Shown here: one piece after another, positions 1 to 10,688 of the stretch
How the letters are laid out: each line of letters starts with the position of its first letter
Numbering within the stretch: the stretch's first letter is position 1
NCBI GenBank assembly: GCA_050084515.1
Contig: CM114274.1
Coordinates: 30,442,001 to 30,506,000, forward strand
Direction: 5' to 3'
DNA from: Blasia pusilla
Taxonomy: Eukaryota > Marchantiophyta > Marchantiopsida > Blasiales
DNA: 64,000 nucleotides
The notes under the pieces: generated by a model
Database searches by the model: none
Told to the model about the DNA's origin: nothing
The model's input: the letters and a program-made list of their open reading frames with translations, nothing else
Position numbers and translations under genes: made by a program

Positions 1-640
1 TACGCATGAATTTCCAAAAGTCACGCAAATCTCTAGGATTTGATGGAAACGGAAGTGTGACAACATTTTAGTAGAAGGCATGATTAAAGTATAAATATAA
101 ATAAATCATGGAAATAAAGGCACAAAAGAAAGATGCTTACATTGGAGACGTGTTGATATGTCTCCTTGAAGTATGTAGTGGAATTGGTGTATTTGTTAGA
201 TCACCGAGCGGTTGCGGTCCACTTCCAATCATGACCCAACGACACTTGCCATCTATATACCACACCACAAAACTATTGATCAAACTCAACCATGGATGAT
301 CAAAAACGAAAAGTAAGAGTTTACATTTGAGAGGTAAAACTTCTCAAATTTTCTGACTTATGATAGTGGCAAGGAGAAAAGTAACCTGACGTAGCATGAA
401 ATAAAATAAGAAGAAAAAAACTTTTGTGTCACATTTAAGAAATTGGAGCAAGAAAGATGAAAATTAAGATAAGAAAGGAAGGGAGGGGAAAGGAAAATTT
501 TAGTGTTTAAAATTCAGAATAGAAAGAGAAAAAAAAGTGGAAATAATTTTTAGAAAATATTTTATTTTTTGAAAAAAAGGGTTAGGTTCGGGCTAGCGTT
601 TGTAAACCTCCCAACCCTAGCCCAAGGGTGGCGTCATTGG
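1..640. other. AT-rich stretch, nothing recognised
   Basis: I see no gene, RNA or repeat with a recognisable family here. A 63-codon open frame starting at 108 has no motif and is not supported. Poly-A-rich purine tracts occupy 400-580. Confidence 0.5.
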
Positions 641-644
641 CGAA

Positions 645-1030
645 CCCACCTCCCTCCCTCCCTCCCTTCCCCGCTGAAATTCCCGTGAGCCGTCGAATTT
701 GGATCCGACAGCTCCCTTTCCCCTCCCCGTTGCCATATGTGTGCGCCGTCAGATTTTGATCTGACCGCTCCCTTACCCCTCCCCGCAGCCAGATTGGCAG
801 ATGTTAGATCTAGATCTAATGGCTCATGGCGACTACGTACACACCATTCAAATCCACCTCCCTCCCTCCCTCCCTTCCCGGCCAAAATTCCTGTGAGCCG
901 TCGGATTTGGATTCGACGGATACCTTCCCCCTCCCTGCAGCCATATCCGCGGGCCATCGGATTCGGATTTGACGGCTCCCTTCCCCCTCCCCGCAGCCAA
1001 ACTTTCAGCTGTTAGATCCAGATCTGATGG
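645..1030. repeat. Tandem GC-rich repeat with four hairpin cores
   Basis: Two copies of a ~208-bp unit lie head to tail. Each starts with a CCTCCCTCCCTCCC tract (about 648 and 855) and carries two sub-units about 55 bp apart, at about 688, 744, 896 and 951. The sub-unit core is a near-perfect inverted repeat of the form GTCRGAT-4 nt-ATCYGAC; the one at about 748-765 is perfect, those at 690 and 898 have one mismatch, and the fourth is weaker. Each core is followed by CTCCCTTCCCCCTCCCC. Open frames on both strands here are by-products of the repeat. Function is unknown; it could be promoter-type DNA or part of a transposable element. Confidence 0.75.
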
Positions 1031-2039
1031 ATGGTGTCGACTCTGCCCACATTAGTTGAATCGGACTTTCTCCCCTACCCCTGGCTCAGCCGCGACATCC
1101 GCCTCACTTGCCTCACTCGCTTCACGCAACCGCCGCAACTTCCATAGCTCCGCTCTCCCTCTCAAACTCGTGGTCGTGGTCCTGCTCGCTCTTTTCGTAC
1201 TTGTGCTCATTTTTTTCTCCATTCTCGTGCTCGTGCCGTGCTTGTGCAGGTTCCACGACTTGGGATTCTTGGCCCGTGCTCCCTCTTACATCGTGATGCC
1301 TTACTTTTGTGCTCTTGGATGAGAGCTCCTGATCGGTGGGTTGCATCTTTGATTAACTCTTTCCTGATCAATGTCTGCCTAGAATGATTTTGGCTGAGTC
1401 AATGATCTCGGTTGAGCCTTCAACGATTTTGGTTGAGTCTGTCATGATTGTGGTCTTGCCAGTCTTTCCTGATCGTTGTGTTTCCTGATAGTTTTCTGAT
1501 CAGAAGCCTTCAATGCTTTCTAGCGTCTATCATTTAACTACTTTGCAAATCAAGGGAGCGGGTTCCATCGGCTTTTGGCTGAGAGCCATATCCATAGGTT
1601 TCTTCCCTCGATCCTCCGCTCGTTCCACGGTTGTCTCTCCTAGCTTGTTCGCAGGTTCCATGCTGATTTTCTTTCCTATGGTCCTCTAGACAGTCAGGGG
1701 CAGCTTGGCTCAAGGAGCAGGTCGGGGGGTGTTTGGCTCTAGAAGCAGGCCACGGGAGTTTGTCTCAAGGAGCAGGGCTCCATCTAATGTACTCGGGGTT
1801 GCTGTAGCTATGATGTAGGTTACGCACCCACCTCTGAGCACACCCACTCCCAATGTGTACGTTATTAGTGTCGTCGTGACTATCTCAGATTTTGCAGTAA
1901 GGCCTTTGTGTAGAGTGTACAGTCTAGAGTACTTGAGATGAGTACTCTTCCACTTACATAGCATAGTGATAAGAAACATTCATGAATATCTCATAATTTT
2001 TCCCGGAGTAGTTTCATTCAAAATGTTAGATAACATGTC
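1031..2039. other. Spacer, moderately CpG-containing, no gene recognised
   Basis: This stretch follows the hairpin array. It has imperfect internal repetition of TTTCCTGATC and TTTTGGTTGAGTC-like phrases at 1360-1500, and near-repeats of CTCAAGGAGCAG at 1710-1780. Several 60-90 codon frames exist, none with a motif. It may be the flank or long terminal repeat of an unrecognised element. Confidence 0.4.
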
Positions 2040-2783
2040 CTAGAGAACAATGTGAATGTTCACAACTATATCCTTCTTTTGTTGCCCATCTTTAGGGGCT
2101 TTCTTATAATCCTCTAACCCTCCAGTAGATCTCAAGGCCATATTAGGATCGGCCGGTGCCCCATTTGGAGTTTGCTCGCATCGACCTTGGAAGAGTGTTC
2201 TTGGTGTCTTCTGGCGCTTTTTCGCAGATGCTGCTTGGCCCACGTTCACATATTTGCTTATGGGCCTCCTCACCTGGTACTCATGAGTCCCTTGCACATC
2301 TATTAAAACATCATTTCCCAAGCCCTCAATTGGGTTTGGAAAATAACCCTTGTCGGATGGTGTGTCCCCTTCTCTAACAGGTAAGGAGTCTTTTATAGCA
2401 CCTTCAAACCCTGGAGGGTGCTTGGGGCTTAGTCTCTCCCCCCAAGGAGGACTGATCCAAAAGTGGGACTTCCTCCACTTACTCACATGTAAACACTCGT
2501 CTTCAGATCCGAATGACCATTTTGAGTCTATTGGCTCTTGATCAGGTGCCTTCACACCGAAATATTTCTTTAAAGAAGTTACCTTGGTAACACTCTTTCC
2601 CTTTGCTTGTGTAGATTTTTTTGTTGTTATCCTCATTGCCATCCTATTTTGCCTTGAAGCAACTTTTTGTTGCATAAGTTGCAAGAGTGGCCAAAAGAGT
2701 TGTAGTTGCAAGTTGGAGCTCAGTTGAAGTTGGTGTAGCAATTGGCACTCGGAGTTGTGAAAACAAGAGGCAATGCAACACAT
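2040..2783 (-). CDS. Unrecognised 247-aa open frame
   Basis: One of the longer uninterrupted frames in the left part of the window, ATG-initiated, 247 codons. I do not recognise a family. The protein is hydrophilic: the first ~45 residues are leucine- and glutamine-rich, residues ~50-75 are lysine- and threonine-rich, then a Trp-containing block includes SKWRKSHFWISPPWG, and the rest is rich in Gly, Pro and Lys. There is no signal peptide or membrane segment. It sits alone between repeats, so a fragment of a transposable-element protein (for example an N-terminal transposase or gag-like domain) is as likely as a host gene. Whether it is expressed cannot be told. Confidence 0.35.
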   Translation of the reverse strand: MCCIASCFHNSECQLLHQLQLSSNLQLQLFWPLLQLMQQKVASRQNRMAMRITTKKSTQAKGKSVTKVTSLKKYFGVKAPDQEPIDSKWSFGSEDECLHVSKWRKSHFWISPPWGERLSPKHPPGFEGAIKDSLPVREGDTPSDKGYFPNPIEGLGNDVLIDVQGTHEYQVRRPISKYVNVGQAASAKKRQKTPRTLFQGRCEQTPNGAPADPNMALRSTGGLEDYKKAPKDGQQKKDIVVNIHIVL

Positions 2784-3512
2784 CGGAAGTTAGCATTCGC
2801 TTTAAGTGGAAGCTTCCTTAGATCAAAAATAGCATCTCGTTTCTAACTCATGGATGTATTCTCCATGCGTGTTTATGCATCAATAAAGCTTATCGAGAGT
2901 AGCTTATGGAAAATAAGCCTGATTGGCTTCCATAGGCGTATCGTACTGTCTATACATATATGAATAAAGCTTTGAATTCAATAGAAAAAGAAAAAATAGC
3001 TTGAATGGCGTATCTATGAATGCACTGTAAATGACTAAACGCAAACAAAAGTTATCTAAGCGGCTGAAGTGCGCATTGAAAATGTGAGGGTTTCAAATTG
3101 GAAAGAAATATATAGTTCCGAGGTTCCTGACAGCAATGACAGATAACATCTCCTCGAGGACCTAAGGGTTGTTAAATCGACAGATCCCCCTCCTGGAGAA
3201 CATCTAACTGTCTTCCAAACATAATTTTGAATTGACTTAAAACCCGTTAATATGACGTGCGCCCCACAAAATCCTAGGCCGAATCGGACGTTCTAAACTC
3301 ATTTCATCCACCGGCTAGTAATCTCGCCAATGTATCTCTTCAGACTCTGAAATTGTTATAGCTCAATTGGCCCATATTGCCATGCGTCATATGTTCAAGT
3401 GTTTGCGTTCTGGGATGCCACTCTCCAATAATAGTATAGATGTTAAGTTATAGCCATGATAGTTTTAAAATTTTTAAATAGTTTCTAACTTTTCCTTTGA
3501 AATTTTATATTT
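2784..3512. other. Spacer with one Helitron-like 5' end
   Basis: No gene recognised. Reading the minus strand from 3440 gives A|TCTATACTATTATTGGAGAG, which closely resembles the 5' ends of the Helitrons at 5508-6439. I could not find a matching 3' hairpin plus CTAG, so only the 5' end is supported. Confidence 0.45.
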
Positions 3513-3752
3513 TGTCGTGCACATACACATCACTACACAACATACATTGTTATCATCGAACACACACAAAAACACACACAATCCCATGCTAACTCATGGC
3601 ATCCATACATAGAGGTGAGAAGTATCAAAATATCTCCAATAAAGTAAGATCCAATCTTTCTCACAACACTATAGTTCTCACATGTGTCTCTCAATGTCAA
3701 ACCAAACCCACTCTCCTAATGAGAGGCTTGGATACACACACAAGGCAAGCAA

Positions 3753-4634
3753 TGTCGCGACCCTCATGACCAAACAAGTGCCAAGCGGAACATCGGAACA
3801 TTAGCGAGCTCACGCTAAGATGGTTTGCGCGTTGGAGTTGTCTCAAAGAGGAGACAAGAGACGAGACGCGAGCGAGGAGTCGCGTTTCAGGTGTTATGGT
3901 CGCGACTGAGAAACTTGGACCAAACGCGGAATGAGACTTGAAAGAAGTCGAGTCTAGGAAGTGGGTTGCCAAAGGAAAGATCCGGATTTGGAACGCCACT
4001 AGCGTTTGAGAGTTTTTGACTGTATTTATGGCCATAAATTTTAGCACCAAGATGCGTTTGAAGCAAATAAGGGTGCGTTGAAAAGCTTATGGAGAGCCGG
4101 TCCAAACGCACCAAAGATCGCTGCAAAGCGATAAGCAGCGGCCGAGATACAACCCGAAAACGACTGTAAGTGGAGTCGGGTTGAGGGCCACAATGAAAGG
4201 CCCGACCCTCTTTTCCCAAAGGGGAGGGGTTATTGGAGAACCCCAGAAGTACTAGTAAGGGGGAAGGTCTCCGAGAGTGCTTGGAACCCAAACCCCACTT
4301 TGGGCGCCACGGGGCGGCTGAAGGGCATGGAACGGAACGCGAGTTTGGGCGTTGGGTTGGAAAACCTGCACCAAGTCCATTGAGGCGATTTTAGACATCC
4401 CTCTTGGATTTCACACCGCAACTCAATTACTTTGGTCTCGGTTCGGAACTCACCCGAGGACCGTTGAACAGTTGGGATCGCTAGGCGCGCAAGGGTCGTT
4501 TCAGATCCCTAGACTAACCAGGAAGTCTGTTCCAAGTCTTGAAGGACTTGCCATGTTTTGGAAGCTAGGAACTAAGGAAGATGACGCTTCCACAACACTA
4601 AAGATTGACGTTCAAGGAGAGTAGGGGCGCGACA
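3753..4634. mobile_element. Solo LTR of a second family nested in the F1 LTR
   Basis: An 882-bp insertion with plus-strand ends TGTCGCGACC...GGGGCGCGACA, that is TG...CA with a 7-bp terminal inverted repeat TGTCGCG/CGCGACA. It is flanked by an exact 5-bp duplication AGCAA at 3748-3752 and 4635-4639. The outer F1 LTR sequence resumes on both sides, because other F1 copies join the two flanking blocks almost directly. Minus-strand frames inside (3697-4421) have no motif and are treated as by-products. The orientation of the LTR is not established. Confidence 0.85.
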
Positions 4635-4698
4635 AGCAAGATCATAGCTCCGCCGCCTCATGCCAAGAGGTTCAACAAAGAGAGAATGAGCTCTCAAG

Positions 4699-4716
4699 CT
4701 CTCTCTCTCTCTCTCT
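4699..4716. repeat. (CT)9 microsatellite inside the F1 LTR
   Basis: A run of nine CT units, (GA)n on the LTR's own strand. It lies at the same place as the much longer (GA)n tract at 55177-55246 in another F1 LTR, and the copy at 18331 lacks it. Confidence 0.85.
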
Positions 4717-5034
4717 TGAAGGTATACCCCCTTCCCTCTCCCAAGCCCTCTGAACGGTAACCTATGCTTGCAGGTCACCTCCTTGGCTCTTGACCTACTA
4801 TAGCGGGTCAAGGGCCACTTCCCAAAGTGGAAAGTCAACTATCCCCAACATGGAAATTTACCCGAAATAGTAAGTTTCTCTATATGGCTCCAAATGAGCC
4901 GAAACGAAGGGGAAACGCGTTCTCTCAGGTTTTCCGGGGCCTCAACATGTCATCCTCGACCTCCTAGGCTTGTCTTCCACTACTCGTGCAGACGCTCTGC
5001 TAGATCCCACCGATCTATCCTAACAGTCATGACA

Positions 5035-5507
5035 ATATACATAAATCTTAAATACCTAGTCATTTGGTTTGAAGGTTTCAATTTTTTTCAGAGATATTCA
5101 TTCCAATAACTAATCTCTCTTCTTTCAATTTCAAAATAAATCAGACTATTAAATGTTCCATTGATAAATAGTCAATTTAGTAAATGATTTTACTTCATTT
5201 TCATAAAGACAATATGACATCTTATATCTATTTTGAAAAGAAATCATTTTAGAAGATACTTTCCTCACATAATAACCAGCCCTCTCGCTTAATGAATACT
5301 ATTAATTTGAATAAATTTTTGGGCGGAAACTATGTCTTTTTAATTAAATTTTATTTTGATTGAAATATTATTCTATTAAGAAATTACTCTCAAAATTATT
5401 CCAACCCTTAGAAATTAAACCATCTCGCTTCTCAGGCCTTCTTCAACTTAGGTCAATCCATAATATACATTATATAATTTTGTTGATCTTCATGCCTATA
5501 ATACTTA
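5035..5507. other. AT-rich spacer, nothing recognised
   Basis: Strongly AT-rich sequence between the F1 solo LTR and the first Helitron. No supported gene or repeat. Confidence 0.5.
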
Positions 5508-5735
5508 CTAGTAAGATGCCCATGCCATGCACAGGAAATAAAAAAGTATTTGAGTAGTCCTTCCTCCGGGTGGTGAAAGGAGGGGACGTGAGTGAAAAGG
5601 ATGCTGATATAACACAAATTCAATTCTTTTCTTGTTGCTCGTAGTATGTGAAACACTTTCTTGCTACCCTGTTGCCACGTGTCAAGCAAAGAGGTATTAG
5701 CAAATCAAGAAGACACTCTCCCATAATAATATAGA
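5508..5735 (-). mobile_element. Non-autonomous Helitron, complete
   Basis: On the minus strand the 228-bp element reads A|TCTATATTATTATGGGAGAG at the start and CATCTTACTAG|T at the end, with a short hairpin around CCTGTGCATGGCATGGG just before the end. TC...CTAG ends, a 3' hairpin and insertion between A and T are the defining Helitron features. It has no coding capacity, so it depended on a Rep/helicase supplied elsewhere. It shares both ends and much of its interior with the copies at 6014-6439. Confidence 0.88.
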
Positions 5736-6013
5736 TATCGTTATGATAATGCATTTTTCAATACGCTCAAATATTAAATAGTGAATCCTAATAATACTAC
5801 CTAATAATGGATTTTTGGATGATCATAATACACATTTCAAACCATTTATGCTTAGTATGAACAATGTGGGTGTAATTTACAATTTTGGAAGGATGAATTG
5901 AAAATTATAAACTTATGTCATTTCTCGTAATTTGGTAGGAATGCTTAAACACAAGTGACCAATCCATCACATTTACTTACATAAGTTTTCACTATTTTCT
6001 TAATTCTTTCTCA

Positions 6014-6223
6014 TCTATATTATTATGGGAGAGTTCCTTCTTGATTTTCAAACACCTCTCTGCTTGACACGTGGCAATTGGGCAGCAAGAAAATGTTTCA
6101 CATGCTAGAGGTAGCCAAAAAAATTTGAATTTATGTGCAACATCATTAATCTCTTCCCTTCACGGGCTATGCACTAGCTCTTCAAACACTTTTTTATTTC
6201 ATGTGCATCGCACGAGCACCTTA
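6014..6223 (+). mobile_element. Non-autonomous Helitron, first of a head-to-tail pair
   Basis: Starts A|TCTATATTATTATGGGAGAG at 6014. The 3' hairpin region ATGTGCATCGCACGAGCACC lies at about 6201-6220. Its last bases (TTA) run directly into the next copy, so the CTAG end is missing or shared. It has an internal GCTTGACACGTGGCAA block and a TTTGAATTTATGTGCAACATC block in common with the neighbouring copy. Confidence 0.8.
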
Positions 6224-6439
6224 TCTATATTATTATGGGAGAGCGCCATCTTGATTTGCAAACACCTCTATGCTTGACATGTGGCAAGTGGGCAGCAAGA
6301 AAAGTTTTCACATGCTACGGGCTGTAAGAAAAAAATTTGAATTTATGTGCAACATCATTAATCTATTCCCTTCACCGGCTATACACTAGCTCTTCAAACA
6401 CTTTTTTATTTTCCGTGCATCGCACGGGCACCTTATTAG
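6224..6439 (+). mobile_element. Non-autonomous Helitron, second of the pair
   Basis: Starts A|TCTATATTATTATGGGAGAG at 6224 and ends CACCTTATTAG|T at 6439, where TTAG is a C-to-T variant of the normal CTAG. The hairpin CCGTGCATCGCACGG precedes the end. It is about 90% alike to the copy immediately upstream by eye. Tandem joining of Helitrons fits rolling-circle insertion of one copy at the end of another. Confidence 0.85.
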
Positions 6440-7060
6440 TCATTCATGGAGATGAGCTAGCTACTTCAAAGATTTCAAAATGAAAGTTCTTAAAGTTCTA
6501 TACTATTGTATTATATTTTGCAATAATCAATTATGATCTAGAAACTCTACAAACAACCAACTCTATAACATTTTAAGAATAATGGGAAAAACTTCTTTTT
6601 TATGCTTTTGGATGCCAATCTCATAACTTTGAGTTACCTGTTCTACTAATTTTGAAAGCTTAAAAAATAACTCTAAAAAATTTTGAAACTTTTCTTTGGA
6701 AAAAGAAAGGTTTCCAACCAACTTGCCCAAGGTAACCAAAAAGTTGATAAATTCAATAGGGAGTTAACTTACCGAAAAGAAGCATCAAATCTCATATTCT
6801 TAGCCAATTACCATCAATCATTGTTAACCATGAATAATGCAATTTTAGAATTTGGAAAAGATGGTTTTTTAATTCTTACTCTATCAAATATAATGAAAAA
6901 ACTTACATCATGTTTCAATTTTTTAATTTGAAACTTCTGAATAACCACCATAATTTTTCCAATAGATTGAAGGATAGAGTAAAATTCGATTCCAAATATA
7001 TTGTATTAACCATGAATAGGTCTATTAGGTGAGTCTAGGAAGTGAAGTGTTAAGTCCCTA
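6440..7060. other. AT-rich spacer
   Basis: No recognised gene. An 82-codon frame at 6683-6931 on the plus strand is lysine- and asparagine-rich with no motif, and is probably chance in AT-rich DNA. Confidence 0.45.
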
Positions 7061-7560
7061 GCATGTCTTGTTGGATTCAGGAGTGCAATCCTTGATGTTG
7101 GGGAAGGTGGCGTTTAGAGGATTAGGCAAGACGAGAGCTAATGTGGAGCGTTGCCCATTTAGGATATAGACATCCTTTGATGGAGTGAGTACGACGCAAT
7201 TTATTACCCGAGATGAGGTTGTGGTGAGCATTCGACAAGGATATCTGTTAGATGGATTTGTGATCAATGTCAAGTCCTATAACATCTCAATTGGTGAGCA
7301 GTGTTGTATCTAATGGGGTTTTTCCTATATTACAAGGAATAGTCCATGTCCTACCTACAAGCAAGGATAGCAGCCACTTGATGGGCGACATAGCTCATTA
7401 CCCATTCGATCCAAGAGTGGATTGACTGAACAACAACCATGAGAGATGGACATTTTGGAAGCATTCAATAGCGCCATTACTTGGCCTAAGGATTTGATTG
7501 AGGGACATGTCAATGTAGAGGATATAGGGTTTCAGGCGGAGAAAGTACCTGTCTACAGAC
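7061..7560 (+). pseudogene. Ty3/gypsy pol fragment, protease-to-RT linker (copy A)
   Basis: In plus-strand frame a stretch reads VERCPFRI*TSFDGVSTTQF then ITRDEVVVSIRQGYLLDGF, and copies B (about 21500-21800) and C (about 39430-39760) carry the same sequence, e.g. GVSTT.FITRHKVIVRILPK in B. It runs on to MDILEAFNSAITWPKDLIEG at about 7446. The block precedes the reverse transcriptase in the reconstructed order, so it belongs to the protease/linker region of the same gypsy family as the pol at 9640-12180. In-frame stops and frame changes show it is dead. Minus-strand frames at 7058-7273 and 21456-21665 are shadows of this conserved block. The function of the block itself is not recognised. Confidence 0.6.
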
Positions 7561-7990
7561 TTATGTCCGTCCTAGGGCGAACATATCCATGTCAGCCAGA
7601 CTACCCATATCCTGCACCCAGGCGTGCCCTGCCCACACGGCACTTGATCCTTGCCCCCATCCTTCCCTCGACCTTGGCACGCCATTTCAGGCCCGTTGTG
7701 GATCTACGTCCAGCCTGCATCTCGACCCCATCCGGCCCACGTAGGAGGGGCATGGGCTACAAACCTCACCCAGCCCGCGCACGCCATACCTAGTTTTTGT
7801 TTCAAAAACTTTTTAGTTAATTTTTTTATTTTGGCTCGCAGCCAGGCTTTGCGGGCTATACGTGCTAGATGCATGAGGGGCGCAGGCCAAAAGCGAGGGA
7901 GACGTAGGCTGGTCGCGGGCTAGGGGCAAGCTAGACGCGGGTGGGGATTGCGATAGGGATGCGGGCCACGTTGCGAGAATAGGTCCGGGA
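7561..7990. other. GC-rich insert in copy A, function unknown
   Basis: The sequence becomes GC- and CpG-rich with repeated CCCAGCC, GGCCCACG and GCGGGCT phrases, then a T-rich middle at 7795-7835 and a second GC-rich half. The two halves are partly complementary (CCAGCC versus GGCTGG), suggesting a foldback or MITE-like insertion, but I cannot define exact ends. Frames through it are chance. Confidence 0.4.
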
Positions 7991-8042
7991 TCGGGTGTGG
8001 GATGGCATGTCTAGACTTGTCCAGAAAAGTTTTGACAAAAAT

Positions 8043-8104
8043 AGACTTGTTTGTCCATGGGAAGGACTTGTCTGGACAAATTCGTCCCATGGGTGGACAA
8101 GTCT
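8043..8104. repeat. Imperfect 62-bp inverted repeat
   Basis: Left arm AGACTTGTTTGTCCATGGGA and the reverse complement of the right arm AGACTTGTCCACCCATGGGA match closely. The TTGTCCATGG-type words resemble the termini of the MITE at 10689 and 14516, so this may be a rearranged relative. Confidence 0.6.
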
Positions 8105-8219
8105 CTTCTTGGGATGTTTTGCAGGTACGCCAGGAAATGATAGCCACAGCATCAAGCATGGTTCCAGGTACTGCACATGGAGATGAGAGTTCTATTGTCC
8201 GAGACGAGGTTGCACCATA

Positions 8220-9639
8220 GCAACCACCGACATCCGCGCCGGAGAATCCTACCGTAGTCACGATGGAGACGGTTGTGTGGTCAAGCGGCATGATACAATC
8301 TTTTGAGCCACTCACAACTCAAATATGACAAGTGTGGCTACAAAATTTTCTTAACTTAAGGTACTTGGACCAAAGTCAAAGGTTTATGTAAGGAAAAAAT
8401 TTCTTGTCAAAATATCCAATTTCAAAAATAATTTTCTCAACTAGTATTCTAGAAACAGCACCCAATAATGTGAATGGTTATGATTTGCTTTAATTGTTTG
8501 TAGCATAATCTTACATTTAAGAGAATCTACATAAAAATAAAAATATGGAGGGAATATGATTGGTCATAGCTTCACTTCAAATTTGAAGGAAAAATTTCAC
8601 AAAGGTTTCAACAATGATGATATCTTATTGGTTAGGCTATGACATCCTCTCTTTTTTTAAAATCTTGAAGTAATGGTTCTTTCATAAGACGGCTAGACAA
8701 AAATTTTCTCCAAAAACTACTCTCTTAATTTTTCAATAGTATAATTGAATACTTTGCTGCCATGTAGGATTATTGCGCCTTAACTTATGAATAGAGGAGC
8801 CCTTCTTGGATTTTTTCTTCTTGCGCCAAGAAGTTGTCTTCTAGGATCTTTTGAATTAGATGATCTCTTCATTCTAAGACATGTTGTGATGATATAGTCC
8901 AAAAACATCAATTATCAAACCACATAAGACTCAAGACCTTGCAAAGTATGCCTTGGGTAGTTGTGTCTTATGATCAAAGAAATCACCAAAGAGGACTTCA
9001 CATTCTCCTTATTCTTCTTGCAAAACACATTTTGCTTTTTTCTTCCAATATACTCTCAAAGAATATTTTTAAATTTAAATTATTTTATATGATGTTAGAA
9101 TAATATCATACATGTTTTTCCTCTTTTTTTCAGAATATAAATAATATGCATCTTTCCACATTATTTTAAATTGGTTTTCTTAAAGGAGAAATATGAAACG
9201 TGGATTATTCAAATAATTGAATATGGGGTATAATTTCTTGAAGTTTTTGTAATTTTTTTGCATTTATGAGTTGGATATGTGTCATGTGCAAAGTTTGGCA
9301 TAGCCTTAATTTTTAGGACTTTTTCTCAAAAAAAATCGCAAAAGCTTTTGGGGAAATAAAAATTTAGTACCTGGGCACCAAGGTTCCAACTACGGCAAAC
9401 TCTAGTGCCCAAATATACGGTCTAGTGCTAGGCTTCTGACTCCCTCCCCGCCTTTTCTCCTTCTCCTACAGAAGTACTTGGCGTGCCAGTTATTCATCTC
9501 ATTCTCCTCTACCTTTATCGCTTTCCTAGAAGTGATTATCAAGAAAGTTTATGTTTTTCAACGGCTACCTAGGTACTTTAGGTACATGATAAAAAAAAGA
9601 TATAAGTGGATATTTTAGTATTGGTGGATGTTTGTATAC
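8220..9639. other. Spacer, nothing recognised
   Basis: AT-rich with no supported gene. A GC-richer patch at 9400-9530 holds CTCCCCGCCTTTTCTCC-type sequence without a recognisable element. Confidence 0.45.
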
Positions 9640-10688
9640 TATCTTTATGATTTCCTTCTATGAGCTGAGAGTTTTTGCATTCAGTAAGCATGATTTGGGT
9701 ACACTAAAGGGTCCAAGGATCAGCATTGAGTTTTCTAGCGACACATTGATAGGAAGAAGAAGGCATTTTGGGACATCCATTCTCATAAGAAGGATTATTT
9801 GTACCTATGGCGGTTCTTACCATTTAGGTTAACGAATGTCTTGACAAAGTTTTAGAGGGTCGTGGATAGGATCTTAGCAGGTCTGGATTTTTCTTAGTAT
9901 TACATTGATGATATTGTAGTCTTTAGCACCACATTTGAGGAGCATGAGCGATATATGAAGGAGGTATTTTGATGATTTTTGTTACATGGGCTAAAGCTAC
10001 ATCTAGGCAAGTACAAGTTCTTCTATGACCAAATTGAGTATTTAGATCATACGATATATCCAAGATTCTAAGTGGCCTTGGTGTTCAACAGATGAAGACA
10101 GAGTCTATATTATGCATTTTACGCCCTACAGATATGAGTCAAGTTCACGCATTCATGGGATTGGCAAACTTCTATTGACAATACGTCAAGGGTTGTCTTT
10201 CAATTGGGAATCCACTAACCTTGTTGACCAAGGTGAATCACGAGTCGCACTGGTAGGATGAGCAAGATAGAGCTTTTAAGTTGTTCAAGCAAAAATTAAC
10301 ATCCATGTCGATAGTGAGGGGATCTATCAGGCGGTGTCCTTTCCAATTGCATACAGATTGGAGCATGTTGAATCTTGGAGCAATGCTCATCCACCATAAT
10401 AATGAGCGTAGAAAGTTCATGGTAGCTTACGCTAGTCGCTCAAAAAATTTTGTAGAGGCTATAGTGTGGGTTTTCATACCTTTCAAGTGTTACTTATCCG
10501 GAGACCCCTTTACCATAATTCCTAATCATTAACCACTAAAGTGGTTGATGGAGTCCACCAAGCTTATCGGGGAGCTTGCTAGGTGGGTTGTATTGATTTA
10601 GGAGTATGATTTCCATGTATTATATTGACCAAGGACACTCAAATATGATGCTGATGGGTTGGGTAATCCCAAACCCAACCTGGTTGAC
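9640..10688 (+). pseudogene. Ty3/gypsy reverse transcriptase and RNase H (copy A)
   Basis: Broken plus-strand frames give the standard gypsy order. At about 9800-9830 comes PFRLTNVLTKF (normally PFGLTNAPATF), then RVVDRILAGLDFS and the catalytic YYIDDIVVFS at about 9895-9930 with both aspartates kept. The connection domain follows, KYKFFYDQIEYLDHTIYP, with the RNase H-proximal QVHAFMGLANFY at about 10140-10180. At 10281-10532 the RNase H part reads FQLHTDWSMLNLGAMLIHH and YASRSKNF, and the tail reads LIGELARWVVLI then KYDADGLGNP (about 10560-10665). At least six stops or frameshifts make it inactive. It is interrupted by the MITE that begins at 10689. Confidence 0.85.

Larger units (their letters stand above)
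3513..5034 (-). mobile_element. Solo LTR of gypsy family F1, split by a nested LTR
   Basis: On the minus strand this begins TGTCATGACTGTTAGGATAG at 5034 and ends GTGCACGACA at 3513, so it has TG...CA ends. Long blocks match other copies in the window: start 18331, fragment 22652-22896, 34848 onward and 54968-55497. Shared landmarks include GGAGCYATATRGAGAAACTTACTATT, the GACCcgctat...caagagccaaggaggtgacc block and ATTCTCTCTTTGTTGAACCTC. Removing the nested insertion at 3753-4634 leaves about 635 bp, similar to the 530-bp copy at 54968. No internal coding region adjoins, so it is a solo LTR. It retains many CpGs and so looks younger than the other copies. No clear target duplication was seen at its outer ends. 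Confidence 0.8.

Noticed and set aside
3310-3440. A full Helitron on the minus strand starting at 3440
   Set aside because: The 5' end fits, but the only nearby CTAG (about 3314) lacks the preceding hairpin, so no complete element can be drawn.
3507-5039. Target-site duplication around the outer F1 solo LTR
   Set aside because: Flanks are both AT-only (TATTT and ATATA); any match would be trivial and no exact 5-bp duplication is present.
7058-7273. Minus-strand frame conserved with the one at 21456-21665
   Set aside because: Conservation comes from the gypsy linker block encoded on the plus strand, which reads sensibly in the context of gag-pol order.
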